From NCBI RefSeq assembly GCF_018987235.1, contig NZ_CP072197.1, positions 248,001 to 312,000 on the forward strand: a DNA stretch of 64,000 nucleotides. Reading direction: 5' to 3'. Position numbers and translations under genes: made by a program. Each line of letters opens with the position of its first letter. Position 1 is the first letter of the stretch. A model generated the notes under the pieces. It worked only from the letters and a program-made list of their open reading frames with translations, was not told the origin of the DNA and searched no databases. The DNA comes from Lactobacillus crispatus (lineage in GTDB: Bacteria; Bacillota; Bacilli; Lactobacillales; Lactobacillaceae). Below, one piece after another: positions 1 to 9,379 of this stretch.

Positions 1-243
1 TGTGCTAAGTTTGGTGTTTCTACAGAAAATACTGAGATTTATGTGACACATTTTCCTTGCTATAATTGCTGCAAATCCTTGTTGCAGGCAGGCGTGAAAA
101 AAATTAACTATTATTTTGACTATCGCGATAATCCATTGGCGATGCAACTACTTCATGATAGCGAGGTGCCTTATGAACAGATTAAGATTAATCGCAAATA
201 CGTGGAAAGCTTGGCCCATAAACTTGAAGAAGACGAGAATTAA
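1..243 (+). CDS. comEB: ComEB-like dCMP deaminase family protein, C-terminal part
   Basis: The reading frame is open from base 1 and stops at 241-243, so only the last 80 residues are in the window. The zinc-binding PCxxC of cytidine/deoxycytidylate deaminases is present in [10 protein letters not shown], and the flanking CAKFGVST and YVTHFPC stretches match the ComEB branch. The family deaminates dCMP to dUMP for dTTP supply; in Bacillus the gene lies in the comE operon, where its role in DNA uptake is doubtful. The upstream His/Glu zinc and catalytic residues are outside the window. Confidence 0.85.
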   Translation, partial: CAKFGVSTENTEIYVTHFPCYNCCKSLLQAGVKKINYYFDYRDNPLAMQLLHDSEVPYEQIKINRKYVESLAHKLEEDEN

Positions 244-841
244 TTTAATTTGGTTAATGGGACTAGTAACTGTATTTTTAATAACGACAGGATTTGTCCA
301 GCCAAATATTGAAGATCATGCTCATATTTTAGATAAAGAAACTCGCACTTTGGTTACGGAAAAAAATAATCGCTATTTTCAGACTAAAGAACAACCGCAA
401 ATTGTCGTTATAACGGTTAAAAGGCTGAATAAGTTAACACCTAAGATGCTAGATCATTCTAAGCGAACGGTCTTTATTGTGGTAGGACAGAAAGGTAAAA
501 AGCGTAATGTGCAAATTTATTCAACTAAAGATTTGCATAGTGCCTTCACCGAGGTCGCTCGGGGCAATATCTTGCGTGCTGAAGTAGATAAATTGCGTAG
601 TCAAAATAATGCAACTTTTAACAAGGGAATTCGCTTCGTCTTTCGGGCATGTGCGACTAGAGTTGATCAACAATATCAATATGCACTTGATAAATATGAT
701 TTGACGCAAGCAGAACAAAATAAAGTCGCGCGTCCACATAGTGTAGCTTTACCAATCGCACTGGCACTGGCATTTTTAATTACGGGAATTACTTATTTCT
801 TGCGTAGATTTAGTCATCGTGATCCAATTTCTAAGAAATAG
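224..841 (+). CDS. TPM-domain membrane-anchored protein
   Basis: From a TTG at 224 the product would be about 205 residues with a classical start ([13 protein letters not shown]), a hydrophobic signal segment, a TPM domain and a C-terminal membrane helix near residues 175-195 followed by RRFSHRD. An ATG at 257 is the alternative start and would remove the basic N-region, so I prefer TTG 224. No strong ribosome site is visible for either. The start overlaps the end of the deaminase gene, suggesting translational coupling. TPM domains occur in YgcG-like proteins and in a plant thylakoid phosphatase; the bacterial role is unclear, so no function is assigned. Confidence 0.7.
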   Translation: MKKTRINLIWLMGLVTVFLITTGFVQPNIEDHAHILDKETRTLVTEKNNRYFQTKEQPQIVVITVKRLNKLTPKMLDHSKRTVFIVVGQKGKKRNVQIYSTKDLHSAFTEVARGNILRAEVDKLRSQNNATFNKGIRFVFRACATRVDQQYQYALDKYDLTQAEQNKVARPHSVALPIALALAFLITGITYFLRRFSHRDPISKK

Positions 842-862
842 TCGGCTTGACTTATTTGCATT

Positions 863-890
863 TTGTCCTTACACTTTTTGTAGACATAAT
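863..890 (+). promoter_or_regulatory. Promoter for the M-box/mgtA transcript
   Basis: TTGTCC at 863-868 and CATAAT at 885-890 are separated by 16 bp. Transcription would start near 897, just before the riboswitch begins. Confidence 0.5.
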
Positions 891-897
891 TAGCGAA

Positions 898-1060
898 AAA
901 CTGTTAGGTGAGACTCCTACGTGAACACACGCTATCGCCCAGAAACATCCAGAGATGCCAACGGGTTAAATAGGTGTCGTCGACTTAAGGCGAGATCCAG
1001 ATAGCTAGCATGTGCTTACGTCACGTAGTGTTAAAACTGAACGACGAGTATGACAGAGCC
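898..1060 (+). promoter_or_regulatory. M-box (ykoK leader) Mg2+ riboswitch
   Basis: The segment carries the conserved M-box strings in order: GTTAGGTGAGACTCCTACGTG, then CGCCCAGAAACATC, GATGCCAACGGGTTAA, GTCGACTTAAGGCGAGA, TGCTTACGTCACGTAG and TAAAACTGAACGA. It lies directly upstream of an intrinsic terminator and an MgtA-type ATPase gene, which is the known arrangement. In this class Mg2+ binding compacts the aptamer and lets the terminator form, shutting off Mg2+ import when the ion is plentiful. Confidence 0.93.
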
Positions 1061-1070
1061 TTGTTTGGCA

Positions 1071-1105
1071 AAAGTCACCTGCAGAAATTACAGGTGGCTT
1101 TTTTG
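1071..1105 (+). terminator. Riboswitch-controlled terminator before mgtA
   Basis: AAGTCACCTG (1072-1081) pairs with CAGGTGGCTT (1091-1100) and is followed by a T run. It is the expression platform of the M-box. Confidence 0.9.
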
Positions 1106-1136
1106 TTTTGCTTGTCCCAATTAAAGAAGGGAGCAA

Positions 1137-3806
1137 ATGATGTTAAAAGCAGCTAGCAAGAAGCGATCGAATATTGATATTCAGAGTATTCAACGTATTG
1201 CGCGTGAGTCACGTAGCGAGACGCTGGCGCGTTTACAGGCGAGTGCTGAAGGGCTTTCGACTAATAAGGCTGAAGAAAACCGTAAAGAATATGGTCAAAA
1301 CGAGATTATCACTAATACCAATGCTTCTAAATGGCGTTTGCTTTGGGAATCGGTTGCGACACCATTTACGGTAGTGTTATTAGTATTAACTTTGCTAACG
1401 CTTTTTACCAGTTATATTTTGATACCACAAGGCAATAGTGACTCAATCACAATTATTGTGATGGTTATTATGTTAATTGTGTCAGTGCTGGTTAATTTTA
1501 TTCAAAAGATTAAGATTGCTAGAGTAACAGATCAGTTGCTCAATCGGGTATCGGTTACTACGAATATTCGGCGTGATGGACACAATGTCGAGCTACCCAC
1601 AGATGAAGTAGTGATTGGGGATGTAATTAATTTATCGGCCGGCGACATGATTCCAGCGGATATGAAATTGCTAACTAGCAAGGACCTCTTTTGTTCATCA
1701 AGTTACTTAGATGGTGACCCTGAACCAGCTGAAAAAGTAGCGAATGTAATAATTAAGCCGAGCATGAGCAATGATTATTTAAACTATCCTAACATCTTGT
1801 ATGAAGGGACGACGATTGTGTCTGGCTCTGGAACCGGAATTGTTTTTGCTATCGGTAATCACACCGTTTTTGGTAAAGAAGTCCAAGCCATTTCACGTAA
1901 AAAAGTAAAAACTACATTGTTTGATCGTGAAATGAAACAACTAGCTAAGATCTTGATTGTCGCTACTGCAATTATCATCCCACTACTGTTTGTCATTAAT
2001 GGCTTGACTAAAGGCGATTGGGGAGAAAGCTTAATTTTTGCTTTAGCTGCGGCTGTTGGCCTGACACCAGAGGTGCTGCCGATTATTGTTAACTCTAATT
2101 TGACTAAAGGCGCACTGGAAATGTCAAAAAGTGGTGCTGTAGTTAAGCAGATGAATGCAATTCAGAATTTAGGTTCTACCGATGTTTTTTGTATTGATAA
2201 AACAGGCACCTTAACGCAAAACCAAGTTGTGTTAGAGCGCCACTACGATTTAGATATGCAAGAAACGCCACAGATTCTGAAATTTTCATATCTGAATGCT
2301 TACTATCAAACTGGGGTCAAAGATTTAATTGACAAGGCAGTAATTGATGCCGCTGGTGATGAATTAGACGTAAATGAAATTCAACGTGACTACAACAAAA
2401 TTGATGAAATTCCATTCGACTACACTAGAAAAAGAATGAGCGTTGTGGTCGTTGATAATGATGAACACCATGGACAGCACTTATTAGTAACTAAAGGCGC
2501 AGCAGAAGGGATGCTGGCTATTTCTAATAAGGTTGAACTCAACGGCAAAGTTGAAGATTTAACTTCTGAATGGAAAGAAAGAATTTTAAATCAGATCAAT
2601 GAATTAAATGATGATGGCTTGCGAGTCCTGCTTGTCGGCTATAAGCTTAATCCTGCTCCAGTAGGTGAGTTTTCTGCCAAAGATGAGCATGATTTGACGA
2701 TCATTGGCTATCTAGCATACTTGGATCCGCCTAAAGAGACTACCAAGGAAGCCTTAGAGGATTTAAAGAACGATAATGTCGACGTGAAAATTTTTACTGG
2801 TGATAACGAAGCAGTTACACGTGCGATCGCATTGCAGGTGGGTTTAAACGTCGATACGGTTTATGATGGAAAACAGATCGATGAAGCCAGTCCGGAAGAA
2901 TTAAAAGAAATCGTGGAAAAATGTGATATTTTTGTTCATTTGACGCCAGAACTGCGGGTAAAGATTATTAACGCATTGAAGACCAACGGTCATACTGTCG
3001 GTTATATGGGCGATGGCAATAAAGACGCTTTAGCGATGAAAGTGGCGGATGTGACGGTAACTTCGAATAGCTCGGTTGATATCACTAAAGAATCTGCTGA
3101 TATTGTATTTGAACAAAAAGATTTGCAGCTGCTTGAAGAAATGATCATGGTCGGCAGAAAAGTCTTTTCTAATACGATGAAGTATATTAAAACATTCTTG
3201 GTTACCAATATGGGCAGTATTATCGCAATGGCTGTTTCTTCCTTACTGTTGCCGTTTTTGCCACTTTTACCATTGCAGGTTCTAATTTTAAATTTGCTTT
3301 TTAGTCTAAGTTGTTTAGTTATCCCCTTTGACAGTGTTTCAGAAAATTATGTCAAAAAACCCCAAAAGTGGTCAATCAGGATGTGGCCAAAATTTGTCTT
3401 AAACTTTGGTCCAATTCCGGCAATTGTTGACTTTATTGCGATGGCGTTAATGTTTTACGTAATTTGTCCTTACTTGGTTGGCTCTAATTACCACCACTGG
3501 GTCTTCATTTCTTTGTTCTATTCTGGAATTTTTGTGGAATCTCTGTGGACTAGGGTAATGATTATTCATACTTTAAGAGATGAGCGTTTCCCATTTCTTA
3601 AACAACATGCAACGCCAATTGTCTTTTTGGTAACTTTTGGTTTGGCAATTTTAGGGACTATGTTGCCTTCATCTAGTATTGCTCCAAGTTTAGGGTTAAC
3701 TCAATTACCATTTAGTTATTGGGCTGTAGTCCTTTTGTTAGAAGTAATTTATATTTTATTGACAACTTTGGTAAAACATTTATATTTGAGAAAAGAAAAA
3801 TTTTAG
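1137..3806 (+). CDS. mgtA: Magnesium-translocating P-type ATPase (MgtA/MgtB type)
   Basis: This 889-residue protein has the P-type ATPase signature CIDKTGTLT with the phosphorylated Asp at about residue 354, the hinge region GDGNKDALAM, and about ten hydrophobic segments (pairs near residues 80-120 and 275-320, six after residue 680). Its length matches E. coli MgtA (about 898). The family imports Mg2+ across the plasma membrane at the cost of ATP. The TPEVLP motif in the fourth core helix fits the P3B magnesium class. Two ATGs are adjacent; the one at 1137 follows AAGAAGGG at good spacing. The M-box leader independently supports Mg2+ as the substrate. Confidence 0.92.
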   Translation: MMLKAASKKRSNIDIQSIQRIARESRSETLARLQASAEGLSTNKAEENRKEYGQNEIITNTNASKWRLLWESVATPFTVVLLVLTLLTLFTSYILIPQGNSDSITIIVMVIMLIVSVLVNFIQKIKIARVTDQLLNRVSVTTNIRRDGHNVELPTDEVVIGDVINLSAGDMIPADMKLLTSKDLFCSSSYLDGDPEPAEKVANVIIKPSMSNDYLNYPNILYEGTTIVSGSGTGIVFAIGNHTVFGKEVQAISRKKVKTTLFDREMKQLAKILIVATAIIIPLLFVINGLTKGDWGESLIFALAAAVGLTPEVLPIIVNSNLTKGALEMSKSGAVVKQMNAIQNLGSTDVFCIDKTGTLTQNQVVLERHYDLDMQETPQILKFSYLNAYYQTGVKDLIDKAVIDAAGDELDVNEIQRDYNKIDEIPFDYTRKRMSVVVVDNDEHHGQHLLVTKGAAEGMLAISNKVELNGKVEDLTSEWKERILNQINELNDDGLRVLLVGYKLNPAPVGEFSAKDEHDLTIIGYLAYLDPPKETTKEALEDLKNDNVDVKIFTGDNEAVTRAIALQVGLNVDTVYDGKQIDEASPEELKEIVEKCDIFVHLTPELRVKIINALKTNGHTVGYMGDGNKDALAMKVADVTVTSNSSVDITKESADIVFEQKDLQLLEEMIMVGRKVFSNTMKYIKTFLVTNMGSIIAMAVSSLLLPFLPLLPLQVLILNLLFSLSCLVIPFDSVSENYVKKPQKWSIRMWPKFVLNFGPIPAIVDFIAMALMFYVICPYLVGSNYHHWVFISLFYSGIFVESLWTRVMIIHTLRDERFPFLKQHATPIVFLVTFGLAILGTMLPSSSIAPSLGLTQLPFSYWAVVLLLEVIYILLTTLVKHLYLRKEKF

Positions 3807-3813
3807 TTGATAT

Positions 3814-3851
3814 TAAAAGGAATTCGTGGTTTTAGCCCAATTCCTTTTTTT
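3814..3851 (+). terminator. Intrinsic terminator after mgtA
   Basis: AAAGGAATT and AATTCCTTT form the stem, with a T7 tail ending near 3851. Confidence 0.85.
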
Positions 3852-3904
3852 GCATGTTAAAATAAAATAGATATTTTAGACGATTAAAGGAGTTTGATTA
3901 ATCA

Positions 3905-5881
3905 ATGGCTGATAAAGATACTTTTTATATTACAACCCCAATTTATTATCCATCTGGTCGTTTAACGATCGGAAATGCTTATACTACTATCGCAGCTGAT
4001 ACAATGGCTCGCTATAAGCGTAGTCAAGGCTATGATACTTTCTTTTTAACTGGTACTGATGAACATGGCTTGAAGATCGAACAAAAGGCTGAAGCACAAG
4101 GAATCAAGCCACAAGAGTTTGTTGATAAGATGGCTGCTTCTTACAAAAAATTATGGAAGAGCCTTAACATTTCTTATGACAAGTTTATTAGAACTACTGA
4201 TGAACAACATGTTCAAGCTGTCCAAAAGATTTTTGAAAAGCTGTTAAAGAAAGGCGACATTTATTTAGGCGAATATACTGGTTGGTATTCAGTTGAAGAT
4301 GAAGAATATTTCACTGAATCACAATTAGCTGAAGTCTATAAAGATGATGATGGTAATGTGATCGGCGGTAAGGCACCTAGTGGTCATGAAGTACGCCTAG
4401 TTAAAGAACCATCTTATTTCTTCAAGATGAGTAAGTACGCAGACCGCTTAGTAGAATACTACAAGGAACATCCTGACTTCATTTTGCCTCATTCACGTGA
4501 AAAGGAAATGCTTAATAACTTCATTAAGCCAGGTTTGGAAGATTTATCAGTTACCCGGACTACTGTTAACTGGGGAATTCCTGTTCCAAGTGATCCTAAA
4601 CACGTGGTTTACGTTTGGATCGATGCACTTTCAAACTATATTACCGCTTTGGGCTATGGCTCAGATGATGATTCATTGTTTAAGAAATATTGGCCAGCAG
4701 ATGTTCATTTGGTAGGTAAGGAAATCGTTCGTTTCCACACTATTTATTGGCCAATTATGTTAATGGCTCTTGATTTGCCACTTCCTAAGCACATTATCGG
4801 CCATGGTTGGGTATTAATGAAAAATGGCAAGATGTCTAAGTCAAAGGGGAATGCTGTTTATCCAGAATCATTGACTAGTCGTTATGGTGTTGATCCACTT
4901 CGCTATTACTTGATGCGTGCTCTTCCATTTGGCGATGACGGTATTTTTACACCAGAAGACTTTGTTGAAAGAATTAATTATGACTTGGCCAACGATTTGG
5001 GTAACTTACTTAACAGAACCGTGTCAATGATTAATCAATATCAAGCTGGTCATGTTGATGCAGTTCCTGTTGCTCAAGCTGAATTTGGCAAAGACTTGCA
5101 AGATACAGCTGCTAGTGTCATTAATGATTACAGAGAAAATATGAATTCACTTCACTTCTCTAAGGCATTAGACAATATTTGGAAGTTGGTTTCTCGTGCT
5201 AACAAGTATATTGATGAAACTACTCCATGGGCTTTGAACAAAGAAGGTAAAAAGGAAGAACTTAGCAAGGTCATGAGCAACTTGGCTGAAAGCTTGCATT
5301 TAATTGCTATTATGATTGAACCAGTAATGACCGAAACTGCACCAATTATGTTCAAGCAACTTGGTTTAAATTGGGACAATGAAGACGCTAAGCATTTGGC
5401 CTTTGGTGACTTTGATTGGGATGTTAAAGTAATTGAAAAACCACAACCAATTTTCCCAAGACTTAAGATGGACGAAGAAGTTAAGTACATCAAGGATGAA
5501 ATGGCTAAAGCTAAGCCAAAGAAGACCACTAGAAGTGAACAAAAGAAGGGTGACGAAATCACCATTGACGATTTTGACAAGGTTAAGATCCAAGTAGGCC
5601 AAATTTTGTCAGTTGAACCAGTTAAAGGCTCAAGCAAGTTGCTCATGTTCAAGCTGGACTTTGGTAATGGCAAGGAAACCCAAATTTTGAGTGGTATCCG
5701 CAAGTTTTATCCAGATGCAAGTGAGCTATTAGACAAAAAGGTTTTAGCTGTTACTAACTTAAAGCCACGTAAGATGCTGGGTCACCTTAGTGAAGGGATG
5801 CTCTTATCAAGTGAAAAGCATGGCAAAATTAAGTTAGCTCTTGTTGGTGATGAACATGCAGTTGGGGCTGAACTCGGCTAA
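3905..5881 (+). CDS. metG: Methionyl-tRNA synthetase
   Basis: This 658-residue cytosolic enzyme charges tRNA-Met. The class I signatures are present: PSGRLTIGNAY in place of the HIGH region, YVWIDALSNY in the catalytic core, and KMSKS at residues 309-313. The last 110 residues form the EMAPII/Trbp111-like tRNA-binding domain (starting near DFDKVKIQVG), so the length equals that of B. subtilis MetS. The ATG follows AAAGGAG. TTGCAT (3850) and TATTTT (3872) may be the promoter. No T-box leader is present. It is the first gene of a tightly packed four-gene set. Confidence 0.97.
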   Translation: MADKDTFYITTPIYYPSGRLTIGNAYTTIAADTMARYKRSQGYDTFFLTGTDEHGLKIEQKAEAQGIKPQEFVDKMAASYKKLWKSLNISYDKFIRTTDEQHVQAVQKIFEKLLKKGDIYLGEYTGWYSVEDEEYFTESQLAEVYKDDDGNVIGGKAPSGHEVRLVKEPSYFFKMSKYADRLVEYYKEHPDFILPHSREKEMLNNFIKPGLEDLSVTRTTVNWGIPVPSDPKHVVYVWIDALSNYITALGYGSDDDSLFKKYWPADVHLVGKEIVRFHTIYWPIMLMALDLPLPKHIIGHGWVLMKNGKMSKSKGNAVYPESLTSRYGVDPLRYYLMRALPFGDDGIFTPEDFVERINYDLANDLGNLLNRTVSMINQYQAGHVDAVPVAQAEFGKDLQDTAASVINDYRENMNSLHFSKALDNIWKLVSRANKYIDETTPWALNKEGKKEELSKVMSNLAESLHLIAIMIEPVMTETAPIMFKQLGLNWDNEDAKHLAFGDFDWDVKVIEKPQPIFPRLKMDEEVKYIKDEMAKAKPKKTTRSEQKKGDEITIDDFDKVKIQVGQILSVEPVKGSSKLLMFKLDFGNGKETQILSGIRKFYPDASELLDKKVLAVTNLKPRKMLGHLSEGMLLSSEKHGKIKLALVGDEHAVGAELG

Positions 5882-6648
5882 TGGAGATCATTGATAATCA
5901 TACTCATTTGAATGACGAGCCGTTTCGCGGCAAGGAACAATATTATTTAGAACGAGCAAAAGCACTTGATGTAACCAAGGTTATTTGTGCGGGGCAAGAT
6001 CCTGACTTTAATCAAAGAGCGGTTGACTTAGCACAAAAGTTTGATAATGTCTATGCGATGGTCGGTTACTGTCCCGATGTGGCTAAAGACTATGATCAAC
6101 AGGCTGAAGATAAACTAATTGAACAATTGAAGCAGCCTAAGGTAGTTGCAATGGGCGAAATCGGGCTAGATTATTATTGGGATGAATCGCCGCGCGACGT
6201 ACAGCGCAATGTTTTTGCGCGGCAAATTGAAGTAGCACATGACTTGAAGATGCCGGTTGATATCCATACTAGGGATGCATTTGGAGATTGTTATAACATC
6301 TTGAAAAATAGCAATCTGGAATATGGTGCTGTTTTGCATAGTTTTAACGGTGGTGTTGACTGGTTAAATAAGTTTTTGGATTTGAATGTTTACTTTTCAT
6401 ATTCAGGTGTTGTTTCTTTCACTAAGGCTACGGAAGTACACGAGAGTGCAAAAGCTGCGCCACTTGACCGAATTTTAGTTGAAACCGACGCGCCATATTT
6501 AACGCCTAAGCCATATCGTGGTCATCAAAATGAAACTGGCTACGTACGTTATGTGGCAGAAGCAATTGCTAAGTTGAAGGATATTCCACTAGAGAAAGCG
6601 GCGGATGCTACTTATAAGAACACAGTGAGAGTTTATGGGCTTAAATAA
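5881..6648 (+). CDS. tatD: TatD-family metal-dependent hydrolase/DNase
   Basis: This 255-residue TIM-barrel metallohydrolase opens with the metal ligands DNHTHLND and carries GEIGLDYYWD, DIHTRDA and VETDAPYLTP, all TatD-family signatures. E. coli TatD has 3'-5' exonuclease activity; B. subtilis YabD sits in the same metS neighbourhood. Its ATG overlaps the metG stop codon (TAATG), so translation is probably coupled. The exact substrate here is not known. Confidence 0.93.
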   Translation: MEIIDNHTHLNDEPFRGKEQYYLERAKALDVTKVICAGQDPDFNQRAVDLAQKFDNVYAMVGYCPDVAKDYDQQAEDKLIEQLKQPKVVAMGEIGLDYYWDESPRDVQRNVFARQIEVAHDLKMPVDIHTRDAFGDCYNILKNSNLEYGAVLHSFNGGVDWLNKFLDLNVYFSYSGVVSFTKATEVHESAKAAPLDRILVETDAPYLTPKPYRGHQNETGYVRYVAEAIAKLKDIPLEKAADATYKNTVRVYGLK

Positions 6649-7201
6649 AAAGAATTTTGATGCGGTAATCGTTGTTGAGGGGAAAGACGATACCATCCGT
6701 TTAAAACAATTTTTCCCAGGAATCGAGACAATTGAGACTAATGGATCAGCCGTTTCAGATGAAGTATTGAAGCAAATCCAAAAATTAAGTGAGAGTCGGC
6801 AAATTATTGTCTTTACTGATCCTGACTTTAATGGCGAAAGAATCCGGCGCATTGTAACTAAAGCTGTTCCTGATGCAAAGCAAGCTTTTATTACCCGTAA
6901 GGAAGGCGAACCTCATAAAAAGGGGAGTCTAGGTGTAGAACATGCTTCAAAAGAAGCACTTGAGCATGCACTAAGTGATTTGCATGAGGTTGAACCGCAA
7001 AAAAGTGATTTAACTCCAGCAATTTATCGGCAATTAGGTTTAGCTGGTGGTAGCGGCTCACGAAAATTACGTGAACAAGTAGGCATTAAATTACGAGTTG
7101 GCTATGGCAATTCCAAGCAGTTTTATAATCGCTTGCATACTTTTGGCGTTTCATTAGCTGAATTAAAGGCAGCTGTCAAGGAGGTAGAAAATGACAAATA
7201 A
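6635..7201 (+). CDS. rnmV: Ribonuclease M5
   Basis: The 188-residue protein begins with a Toprim domain: VVEGKDD supplies the catalytic Glu and FTDPDFNGE the DxD-type metal site. RNase M5 trims 5S rRNA precursor to its mature ends with help from L18. The start overlaps tatD by 14 bp and the end overlaps ksgA by 11 bp, so this is an operon of ribosome and RNA maturation genes as in Bacillus. Confidence 0.95.
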   Translation: MGLNKKNFDAVIVVEGKDDTIRLKQFFPGIETIETNGSAVSDEVLKQIQKLSESRQIIVFTDPDFNGERIRRIVTKAVPDAKQAFITRKEGEPHKKGSLGVEHASKEALEHALSDLHEVEPQKSDLTPAIYRQLGLAGGSGSRKLREQVGIKLRVGYGNSKQFYNRLHTFGVSLAELKAAVKEVENDK

Positions 7202-8075
7202 TATTCCAATTGGCTCTCCAGTTAGAACACAAGCAATTGTTAACCGTTACTTTGTCAAAGCTAAAAAGAACTTAGGGCAAAATTTCTTAGTTGATCAGAC
7301 TGCTATTTTAGGTATTGTTGAAGCTGCTGGGATAAAAAAAGATGATCAAGTCATTGAAATTGGACCAGGTATTGGCTCTTTGACTGAGCAACTACTGTTG
7401 GCAGGCGCTAAAATTTTTGCTTATGAAGTTGATGATAGCTTACCTACGATTTTACAGAATGAACTGCCTAAGAAAATTGATGATCAGCCTTTGGCTAGTC
7501 GCTTTAAGATTTTGCTTAAGGATGTATTAAAGGCTAATTTTAAAGAAGATATTGGTGACTTTTTTGACTTCACTAAACCGATCAAAGTTGTAGCCAATTT
7601 ACCATACTACATTACGACACCGATTATTTTTGCTTTAGCTGAATCTGACTTGCACTTTACTTCGCTGACCTTGATGATGCAAAAAGAAGTGGCAGAGCGA
7701 TTAGAAGCTCAATCAGGTAGCAAGGATTATGGCCCATTAACGATTTCTGTTCAAACAGAAATGAAAGTTAAGCTTGCTTTACAAGTGGGGCGTAATTCCT
7801 TTATGCCACGACCTAAAGTTGATTCTAGTGTAGTTGTTTTGACTCCGCTAAAAGAAAAGCCTGCTATTGAAGATCGCAAGCACTTTATTTGGGTTGTGAA
7901 AATGTGCTTTTCACAAAGAAGAAAGACACTGAACAATAACTTAAAGTCATTATTGCCAGATAAAACCAAACGAGATGAATTGATTACAGAATTAGGTGTA
8001 GAACCACGAATTCGGCCTGAAGACCTAACAATTGAACAATTCATTAAGATTGCTAAATTTATTCCTGCAAAGTAA
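7191..8075 (+). CDS. rsmA: 16S rRNA adenine dimethyltransferase (KsgA/RsmA)
   Basis: This 294-residue SAM-dependent enzyme dimethylates the two adjacent adenines in the 3'-terminal helix of 16S rRNA, a late step of 30S assembly. Seen directly are the [11 protein letters not shown] start, the SAM-binding [10 protein letters not shown], and the catalytic [10 protein letters not shown] (NLPY motif IV). The C-terminal helical domain is complete. AAGGAGG lies just before the ATG, inside the rnmV coding sequence. Loss of KsgA gives kasugamycin resistance in other bacteria. Confidence 0.97.
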   Translation: MTNNIPIGSPVRTQAIVNRYFVKAKKNLGQNFLVDQTAILGIVEAAGIKKDDQVIEIGPGIGSLTEQLLLAGAKIFAYEVDDSLPTILQNELPKKIDDQPLASRFKILLKDVLKANFKEDIGDFFDFTKPIKVVANLPYYITTPIIFALAESDLHFTSLTLMMQKEVAERLEAQSGSKDYGPLTISVQTEMKVKLALQVGRNSFMPRPKVDSSVVVLTPLKEKPAIEDRKHFIWVVKMCFSQRRKTLNNNLKSLLPDKTKRDELITELGVEPRIRPEDLTIEQFIKIAKFIPAK

Positions 8076-8084
8076 TGCCTAATA

Positions 8085-8113
8085 TTGAATTTATTATATA
8101 TTTGTGATATAAT
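8085..8113 (+). promoter_or_regulatory. Promoter for veg
   Basis: TTGAAT (8085-8090), a 17-bp spacer and a perfect TATAAT (8108-8113). It lies in the short gap after ksgA, so veg can be expressed independently. Confidence 0.85.
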
Positions 8114-8136
8114 TTACATAAAGGAGCTGTTGTTTA

Positions 8137-8394
8137 GTGCCAACATCAATTATCACAATTAAACATAAGTTGGATTCTCACTTAGGTGATGCTTTAACAG
8201 TAGTAGCTCAAGCGGGTCGTAAGAAAGTTACTAAGAGACGGGGGATTCTAAGAGAGACTTTCCCTGCAGTGTTTGTGGTTGATTTAGACCAACATCAAAA
8301 TAATTTTAAACATGTTTCTTACAGTTATACCGATTTACTAACTAAGAATATTGCATTAGAGTTTGATGATGAAGCTGAAGAGGCTGAAGCTTAA
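8137..8394 (+). CDS. veg: Veg family protein
   Basis: The 85-residue product has the typical Veg N terminus (ITIKHKLDSHLG) and the core VTKRRGILRETFPAVFVV. The start is GTG, placed by AAAGGAG about 12 bases upstream. In B. subtilis Veg is very strongly expressed and affects biofilm formation; a DNA-binding role has been proposed but is not settled. The position after ksgA is the usual one in Firmicutes. The acidic C-terminal tail (DDEAEEAEA) is a local feature. Confidence 0.93.
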   Translation: MPTSIITIKHKLDSHLGDALTVVAQAGRKKVTKRRGILRETFPAVFVVDLDQHQNNFKHVSYSYTDLLTKNIALEFDDEAEEAEA

Positions 8395-8413
8395 ACACAA
8401 TTTTTGAAATTGT

Positions 8414-8449
8414 CACTAGCATTTATTTAAAATGTTAGTGCTTTTTTTT
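8414..8449 (+). terminator. Terminator after veg
   Basis: CACTAGCATTT pairs with AAATGTTAGTG, followed by a run of eight T. Confidence 0.88.
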
Positions 8450-8502
8450 GCCCTTTAGAGTATATTAATTAAGTATAAACCAAACATTAGAAAGGAAATT
8501 TC

Positions 8503-9333
8503 ATGAAACGTTCAGAAAGATTGGTGGACATGACCAAATATTTAATGGAGCGTCCCCATACTTTAATTGCACTACCATTCTTTGCTAAGCGTTACGGCGC
8601 TGCTAAGTCATCTATTTCAGAAGATTTAGCTATTTTGAAGCACACTCTTGCCAGCAATCAAGATGGTATTTTGGAGACTGTAGCCGGTGCAGCTGGTGGC
8701 GTGCGCTATATTCCATTTTTAGGTAAAAAACACGCGGAAGTATATTTGTCAGATTTATCAACTAGGATTGAGGATCCAAGTAGAATTTTAGCCGGTGGTT
8801 TTGTGTATCTGTCAGATATTTTAGGCAATACGCAAGATTTACGTAAAATTGGTGAATTAGTAGCTACTCATTATGCTTATGAAGAAATCGATGCTGTCAT
8901 GACAGTTGAAACAAAAGGGATTGCTTTAGCCCAAGCAGTTGCTCGTTTTTTAGATGTACCATTTGTTACAGCTAGAAAGCGATCAAAGGTAACAGAAGGT
9001 GCTACTGTTTCTGTTAACTATATTTCTTCATCGTTGTCTCGAGTATCGAAGATGGAATTACCGACTCGTGCTCTTAAAAAAGAAGCTAAAGTTTTAATTG
9101 TCGATGATTTTATGAAGGGTGGCGGTACCCTAACCGGAATGGAAGAATTAGTTAAGGAATTCGATGGTACTATTGCCGGCGTTTGTGTACTCTGTGAAGC
9201 CGATTTTGACAAAGAAAAGCTGATTAAGAACTATCTTTCATTAGTAAAAATTAGTGAAATTGATACTGCCCAAAAGCTGATTGTAGCAGAACCTGGTAAC
9301 TTCTTAACTGAAACTGATTTTGACCGTTTCTAA
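8503..9333 (+). CDS. purR: Purine operon repressor/regulator PurR
   Basis: This 276-residue protein has an N-terminal winged helix (residues 1-75) and a phosphoribosyltransferase-like effector domain with the PRPP-binding loop VLIVDDFMKGGGTLTG. In Bacillus PurR is a repressor relieved by PRPP; in Lactococcus the orthologue acts as an activator, so the sign here is unknown. AGAAAGGAAA is the ribosome site. PurBox-like sequences occur in this same window upstream of xpt and guaA. A weaker match (CCAAAC flanked by A/T) near 8478-8490 could mean autoregulation. Confidence 0.95.
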   Translation: MKRSERLVDMTKYLMERPHTLIALPFFAKRYGAAKSSISEDLAILKHTLASNQDGILETVAGAAGGVRYIPFLGKKHAEVYLSDLSTRIEDPSRILAGGFVYLSDILGNTQDLRKIGELVATHYAYEEIDAVMTVETKGIALAQAVARFLDVPFVTARKRSKVTEGATVSVNYISSSLSRVSKMELPTRALKKEAKVLIVDDFMKGGGTLTGMEELVKEFDGTIAGVCVLCEADFDKEKLIKNYLSLVKISEIDTAQKLIVAEPGNFLTETDFDRF

Positions 9334-9379
9334 AATGGTATACTAGAATCAAGTTTTGATTATTAAGAGGTTAATATTA

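Noticed and set aside
3852..3904. T-box leader upstream of metG
   Set aside because: Only about 50 bases separate the terminator and gene, with no T-box motif.
5152..5703. 183-codon minus-strand frame inside metG
   Set aside because: metG is intact and strongly conserved on the plus strand; the minus frame has no domain or ribosome site.
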